Below, in pieces: positions 15,221-18,597 of a DNA stretch of 18,597 nucleotides (positions are counted from its first letter, which is position 1; every line of letters begins with the position of its first letter). The notes below the pieces were generated by a model. The model saw nothing but the letters and a program-made list of their open reading frames with translations, was not told the origin of the DNA and made no database searches. Source of the DNA: Thermoanaerobacterales bacterium (lineage in GTDB: Bacteria > Actinomycetota > Acidimicrobiia > Acidimicrobiales > JACDCH01); the NCBI GenBank assembly GCA_017577565.1, contig PKRH01000068.1:1-18597 (forward strand). The letters run 5' to 3'. The position numbers and the translations under genes are program-made.

Positions 15221-16171
15221 TCAGACCTGCGCCGGGACCTTGCCCTCGGCCTGCTCGGCCCGGGCCTGCTCCTCGCGCTGGCGGGCCATGCGCCGGCCCG
15301 CGCGGCCGATGCGCTCGATGCGCTTGAGCAGCGACTCCCGGGCCCGCTCGGCCGCGTCGCTCAGGCCGGTCAGCTCCTCGACGCCCCAGTGGCGCAGGAC
15401 GACCGGCACGAGGATCTGGTCGTGGTGGATCTGGAAGTCGTAGATGCCGGCCCGGGCGATGGCCCGGGCGTGGCGGTCGAAGTCCACGATCCCGGTGCCG
15501 GGCATCTCGAACTCGCGCACCTGGCGCTCCATGGCGATGACCATGCCCGAGGGGTCGACCTCGAGCGCCGCGGCGGTGAGGTCGCGGTAGAAGAGGTGGT
15601 GGCGGTTCTCGTCGCTCGCCACCCGCTTCATGATGTCGTAGGCGACCCGGTCGCCGACCAGCTTGCCGGTGTTGAGGTGGGCGATGCGGGTGGCCAGCTC
15701 CTGGAGGCTGACGTAGACCAGCCCGTCCTGGGGCGTGTCGGGCTCGGGCACCTGGCCGCAGGACATCTGGGCCATGCGGGCCCGCTCCAGCTCGACGGGG
15801 TCGATCGCGCGGGTGACGGTGAGGTACTCGCGCAGGACGATCGAGTGCCGGGCCTCCTCGGCGGTCCACCGGCGGCTCCACTCGCCCCAGGCGGACTCGC
15901 GCCCGAACATCGACTCGATCGTGCGGAAGTAGTAGGGGAGGTTGTCCTCGGTCAGCAGGTTGACGAAGAGGCTGGACCGGACCTCCGCGGGCACGCCGGC
16001 CTCCTCGGGCGACCACTCGTAGTCGGGCTCGAAGTCCCGCCCGCGCGAATAGGGGACCAGGGTGTGGGGGAACCACTCCTTGGACTGCGCCAGGTGCCGG
16101 TCGAGCAGCCTGGCGGCGACGGGCTCGAGCTCGGCGAGGAGCTCGCCGGCGTCCATCAACTCGTTGTTCAC
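15221..16171 (-). CDS. Acyl-ACP desaturase-like soluble di-iron protein (DesA family)
   Basis: The 316-residue protein belongs to the soluble fatty-acid desaturase (stearoyl-ACP desaturase) family, which inserts double bonds in ACP-bound acyl chains using O2 and ferredoxin. The N-terminal SKEWFPHTLVP is typical. The di-iron ligands can all be placed: Glu75 (LLTEDNLPYY), Glu106 and His109 (EEARH), Glu158 (LQELAT), Glu188 and His191 (DENRHH). A basic, Gln/Glu-rich C-terminal helix ends it. The start is probably the GTG at 16171, six bases after a TAGGGT hexamer; an ATG five codons later is possible. It faces the FtsB-like gene end to end with a 20-base gap and diverges from DUF501. A TetR-type palindrome over its promoter suggests lipid-responsive repression. 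Chain length and double-bond position cannot be read. Confidence 0.88.
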   Translation of the reverse strand: MNNELMDAGELLAELEPVAARLLDRHLAQSKEWFPHTLVPYSRGRDFEPDYEWSPEEAGVPAEVRSSLFVNLLTEDNLPYYFRTIESMFGRESAWGEWSRRWTAEEARHSIVLREYLTVTRAIDPVELERARMAQMSCGQVPEPDTPQDGLVYVSLQELATRIAHLNTGKLVGDRVAYDIMKRVASDENRHHLFYRDLTAAALEVDPSGMVIAMERQVREFEMPGTGIVDFDRHARAIARAGIYDFQIHHDQILVPVVLRHWGVEELTGLSDAAERARESLLKRIERIGRAGRRMARQREEQARAEQAEGKVPAQV

Positions 16172-16177
16172 AGGGGA

Positions 16178-16183
16178 ACCCTA
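16178..16183 (-). promoter_or_regulatory. Candidate -10 (TAGGGT) for leaderless desaturase mRNA
   Basis: Read on the minus strand, TAGGGT lies 6 bases before the GTG at 16171. It is the same hexamer as at 8663-8668. Five of its six bases lie inside one arm of the palindrome at 16179-16200. Confidence 0.5.
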
Positions 16184-16200
16184 CCGACCAGTCGGTAGGG
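16179..16200. promoter_or_regulatory. 22-bp palindromic operator, TetR-family type
   Basis: Arms CCCTACCGAC (16179-16188) and GTCGGTAGGG (16191-16200) are perfect 10-bp inverted repeats around a CA centre. The size, tight spacing and ACCGAC/GTCGGT core are typical of TetR-family operators. It starts 8 bases before the desaturase GTG and covers its -10, so a bound repressor would block transcription. It also lies 46 bases before the divergent DUF501 start. No TetR gene is in the window. Confidence 0.7.
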
Positions 16201-16245
16201 CGTCGAGGGGCACACCCGTTCGCCCCGTGCGAGACTGCGGGGGCC

Positions 16246-16737
16246 GTGGACGACAGACGCCGAGACGACACACGCCGACAGGACGACGCCGCCGAGGTCG
16301 AGCGGCTGCTCGGGCGCCCGCCCCGGGGCGACTGGGAGGTCGTCGCCCGCCACCCGGACGGGTCGCCGCTCGTCATCCGCAACGCGCCGCTGCTCGACGA
16401 CGGCACGCCCATGCCCACCCGCTACTGGCTGGTCGGCGAGCCCGAGCGCACGCTGGTGTCGCAGCTCGAGAGCGACGGCGGGGTCGCGGCCGCCGAGGCC
16501 GCGGTCGACCCCGACGAGCTGGCCGCCGCCCACGCCCGCTACGCCGCCGAGCGCGACGCCGCCCTCCCCCCGGATCACACCGGCCCCCGCCCGTCGGGCG
16601 GGGTGGGGGGCACCCGGAAGGGCGTGAAGTGCCTGCACGCGCACTACGCCTGGTTCCTGGCCGGCGGCGACGACCCGGTGGGCCGCTGGGTCCACGAGCA
16701 GCTGGCCGCCCGCCGGCAGGTAGCGTCCGGCCCATGA
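16246..16737 (+). CDS. DUF501 domain protein
   Basis: A 163-residue cytosolic protein of unknown function, recognised by the DUF501 signatures: PLVIRNAPLLDDGTPMPTRYW at about 41-61 (PxPTxYW core) and the strongly conserved RPSGGVGGTRKGVKCLHAHY at 115-134, followed by DPVGRWVHEQL. Cys129, His131 and His133 form a CLHAH cluster that could bind metal or be catalytic; that is an inference. The start is the GTG at 16246; the first 14 residues are Asp/Arg-rich and may be dispensable. No clear Shine-Dalgarno sequence or TAnnnT hexamer precedes it. It overlaps the ppx start as ATGA, and DUF501 beside ppx and eno is a standard actinobacterial arrangement. Confidence 0.9.
   Translation: MDDRRRDDTRRQDDAAEVERLLGRPPRGDWEVVARHPDGSPLVIRNAPLLDDGTPMPTRYWLVGEPERTLVSQLESDGGVAAAEAAVDPDELAAAHARYAAERDAALPPDHTGPRPSGGVGGTRKGVKCLHAHYAWFLAGGDDPVGRWVHEQLAARRQVASGP
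16721..16726 (+). promoter_or_regulatory. Candidate internal -10 (TAGCGT) for ppx, inside the end of DUF501
   Basis: TAGCGT lies 7 bases before the ppx ATG at 16734, within the last codons of DUF501. It would allow a separate leaderless ppx transcript in addition to translational coupling through the ATGA overlap. Confidence 0.4.
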
Positions 16738-17663
16738 GCGTGATCGCCTCCCTCGACCTGGGCACGAACTCGACCCGCGTCCTGGTGGCCCGGTCGGTCG
16801 GCGGGCGGCTCGAGACCCTCGACCGCCGCAACACCATCACCCGGCTCGGCCAGGGCGTCGGCGCGACCGGTCGCCTGGGCGACGAGGCCGTCGAGCGCAC
16901 GCTGGCCTGCCTGCGCAGCTACCGGGAGGTGCTCGACGCCCACGGCGTCGAGCAGCTGCGGGCGGCCGCGACCTCCGCCGCCCGCGACGCGGCCAACCGG
17001 GAGGCGTTCTTCGACGCCGTCGAGGACGTCGTCGGCGTGCGCCCCGAGCTGCTGAGCGGCGAGGAGGAGGGGCACCTGTCCTTCGTCGGCGCCACCGGCG
17101 AGCTCGACCCGTCCCTGGGCCCGTTCCTCGTGGTCGACATCGGCGGCGGCTCCACGGAGTTCATCGTCGGCCACGAGGACGTCGAGGGCGTGATGTCGGT
17201 CGACGTGGGGTGCGTGCGCCTGACCGAGCGGTTCCTCGAGCACGACCCCCCGCTGCCCGAGGAGCTGTCCGCCTGCATCAGCTACACCGACGCCTTCCTC
17301 GACGACGTCGTGCGCGAGGTGCCGGCGGTGACCGGCGCCCGCACGCTGGTCGGGCTGGCCGGCACGGTCACGACGGTGGCGGCGGTCGAGATCGGCCTGG
17401 AGACCTACGACCGCGACCGCATCCACCACTTCCGGCTCACCCGCGACGCCGCCGAGGACGTGTTCCGGACGCTGGCCACCGAGGCGCTCGCCGACCGGGT
17501 CCACAACCCCGGGCTGGAGCCCGCCCGGGCCGACGTCATCGTCGGCGGCTGCTGCGTGCTCGTGGCCGTCTTCCGGCGGTTCGGCTTCGACGAGATGATC
17601 GTGTCCGAGGCCGACATCCTCGACGGCCTGGCGCTGAGCCTCGTCCAGCCCGCCGTCGAGTAG
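16734..17663 (+). CDS. Exopolyphosphatase / Ppx-GppA family phosphatase (short form)
   Basis: Members release phosphate from polyphosphate ends or hydrolyse pppGpp. The protein has 309 residues, the short two-domain actinobacterial form that lacks the C-terminal domains of E. coli Ppx (about 513 residues). Sugar-kinase/actin-fold phosphate motifs are present: SLDLGTNSTR (6-15), VVDIGGGSTE (133-142) and GLAGTVTTVAA (207-217). Glu111 or Glu112 in SGEEEG is the likely catalytic base. NPGLEPARADVIVGG (258-272) and SEADILDGLAL (291-301) are family hallmarks. The ATG at 16734 overlaps the DUF501 stop. Sequence alone cannot separate polyphosphatase from pppGpp phosphatase activity. Confidence 0.9.
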   Translation: MSVIASLDLGTNSTRVLVARSVGGRLETLDRRNTITRLGQGVGATGRLGDEAVERTLACLRSYREVLDAHGVEQLRAAATSAARDAANREAFFDAVEDVVGVRPELLSGEEEGHLSFVGATGELDPSLGPFLVVDIGGGSTEFIVGHEDVEGVMSVDVGCVRLTERFLEHDPPLPEELSACISYTDAFLDDVVREVPAVTGARTLVGLAGTVTTVAAVEIGLETYDRDRIHHFRLTRDAAEDVFRTLATEALADRVHNPGLEPARADVIVGGCCVLVAVFRRFGFDEMIVSEADILDGLALSLVQPAVE

Positions 17664-17666
17664 CGG

Positions 17667-17684
17667 CGCGCCTCGGTCGGCGCG
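17667..17684 (+). terminator. Short GC hairpin after ppx, weak terminator candidate
   Basis: CGCGCC-TCGGTC-GGCGCG forms a 6-bp stem with a 6-base loop, starting three bases after the ppx stop. There is no T-tract, and chance formation is possible at this GC content. Confidence 0.25.
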
Positions 17685-17701
17685 GACGCCCCGCCCGTCG
17701 C

Positions 17702-17707
17702 TACCGT
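17702..17707 (+). promoter_or_regulatory. Candidate -10 (TACCGT) for leaderless aminotransferase mRNA
   Basis: TACCGT lies 9 bases before the ATG at 17717, with no Shine-Dalgarno sequence between them. This is the seventh start in the window with this layout. Confidence 0.45.
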
Positions 17708-17716
17708 CTGGGTCGC

Positions 17717-18597
17717 ATGCCGCTCACCGACCGCGTCCTCATGGGCCCCGGGCCCTGCAACCCCTACCCCGAGGCGGTCGAGGCCCTCGGCCGGCCCATG
17801 CTCGGCCACCTCGACCCCGAGTTCGTGGCCCTGCTCGACGAGACCTGCGACCGCCTGCGGACGGTCTTCCGCACCCGCAACCCCATGACGCTGCCCATCT
17901 CCGGCACCGGCTCGGCCGGGATGGAGGCGGCGTTCGTCAACGTCGTCCGCCCGGGCGACCCCGTCGTCGTCGGCGTCAACGGCGTGTTCGGCGCCCGCAT
18001 GTGCGACGTGGCCGCCCGCTGCGGTGCCGAGGTCGTCCCCGTCGAGGTGCCCTGGGGCAAGCCGGTCGACCCCGAGCAGCTGCTGTCCGCCCACCCCTCG
18101 CCCAAGGTCATCGCCGTCGTGCACGCCGAGACCTCGACCGGCGTCCGGTCCGACATCGCGCCGATCGCCGAGGGCAAGGGCGACGCCCTGCTGCTGGTCG
18201 ACTGTGTGACCAGCCTCGGGGGCATCGAGGTCGACGTCGACGGCTGGGGCGTCGACATCGCCTACTCGGGCACGCAGAAGTGCCTGGGCGTGCCGCCGGG
18301 CCTGGCGCCGCTCACGGTCAGCGAGCGGGCCCGGGAGCGCCTCGTCGAGCGCAGCCCCAGCTGGTACCTGGACCTGCGGATGATCGGTCGGTACACGGGC
18401 CCGGCCTCCGGCGCCCGCACCTACCACCACACGGCGCCGGTGTCGATGGTCATGTCGCTGCACGCCGGCCTGGGCGCCATCCTCGACGAGGGGCTCGACG
18501 CGGCGATCGCCCGCCACGAGGAGTGCGGCCGGCTGCTGCAGGAGGGCCTCGTCGAGCTGGGGTTCGAGCTGTTCGCCGCCGAGGGCCACCGGCTGCC
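17717..18597 (+). CDS. Class V aminotransferase, alanine-glyoxylate/serine-pyruvate type (3' partial)
   Basis: This PLP enzyme is cut by the window end after 293 complete codons; the family runs to about 370-390. The opening MGPGPCNPYPEAVEAL (9-24) and SGTGSAGMEAAFVN (62-75) are typical of the alanine-glyoxylate and serine-pyruvate aminotransferase branch. Asp162 in LLVDCVTSLGG should contact the PLP pyridine nitrogen, and Lys188 in SGTQKCLGVPPGLAP should be the Schiff-base lysine. HAETSTGV (136-143) is the usual substrate-side motif. The likely reaction is transfer of an amino group from alanine or serine to glyoxylate; a phosphonate-pathway aminotransferase is less likely. The start ATG is at 17717, 53 bases after ppx. 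Confidence 0.92.
   Translation, partial: MPLTDRVLMGPGPCNPYPEAVEALGRPMLGHLDPEFVALLDETCDRLRTVFRTRNPMTLPISGTGSAGMEAAFVNVVRPGDPVVVGVNGVFGARMCDVAARCGAEVVPVEVPWGKPVDPEQLLSAHPSPKVIAVVHAETSTGVRSDIAPIAEGKGDALLLVDCVTSLGGIEVDVDGWGVDIAYSGTQKCLGVPPGLAPLTVSERARERLVERSPSWYLDLRMIGRYTGPASGARTYHHTAPVSMVMSLHAGLGAILDEGLDAAIARHEECGRLLQEGLVELGFELFAAEGHRL

Noticed and set aside
1..18597. Hidden defence, toxin-antitoxin, CRISPR or mobile system
   Set aside because: Every sizeable stretch is accounted for by housekeeping or stress genes; no direct-repeat arrays, transposase motifs, integrase or attachment repeats were seen.

Overview
The window is very GC-rich DNA with actinobacterial gene order. The run mfd, SurA-like lipoprotein, mazG, eno, FtsB/DivIC-like gene, DUF501 and Ppx/GppA is a classic Actinomycetota neighbourhood. 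The lineage looks like Acidimicrobiia or a relative rather than Streptomyces or Mycobacterium; this placement is an inference from gene content and composition and needs a marker-gene tree. No tRNA, rRNA, CRISPR array, insertion sequence or prophage is visible. Coding density is high: the longest gene-free gaps are 1659-1824 and 2389-2530, and no gap exceeds 300 bases.

Region 1 (1-1658) is the 3' part of a secreted or surface-type protein. It has cell-wall-binding-repeat-like modules and an unrecognised C-terminal domain that may be a TIM barrel. Region 2 (1659-5082) is a peroxide-defence unit: ahpC (peroxiredoxin), ahpF (its disulfide reductase) and oxyR (the peroxide sensor), all on the + strand. 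The ahpC promoter lies in a notably AT-richer gap with a strong tandem OxyR-like site, a separate perfect palindrome over the presumed -35, and an upstream hairpin. A long hairpin separates ahpC from ahpF. These three genes have good Shine-Dalgarno sequences.

Region 3 (5083-15200) holds mfd (transcription-coupled repair), a large membrane protein with a spermidine-synthase-like domain, a SurA-type lipoprotein translationally coupled to a methylase-MazG fusion, enolase, and an FtsB/DivIC-like division protein overlapping eno by four bases. Region 4 (15221-16200) is a minus-strand acyl-ACP desaturase with a near-perfect 22-bp TetR-type palindrome over its promoter. Region 5 (16246-end) is DUF501, an exopolyphosphatase overlapping it as ATGA, and a class V aminotransferase cut by the window end.

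The most notable pattern is regulatory. Seven starts lacking a Shine-Dalgarno sequence (mfd, the spermidine-synthase-like gene, the lipoprotein gene, a tiny ORF before eno, the desaturase, ppx and the aminotransferase) each carry a TAnnnT hexamer, mostly close to TAnCGT, 6-10 bases upstream of the ATG or GTG. That is the geometry of leaderless transcription. In eno the leaderless start would begin a six-codon upstream ORF ending five bases before the enolase start. In the desaturase gene the hexamer is embedded in the operator palindrome. I found no new defence or mobile system; the regulatory architecture is the part most worth following up.
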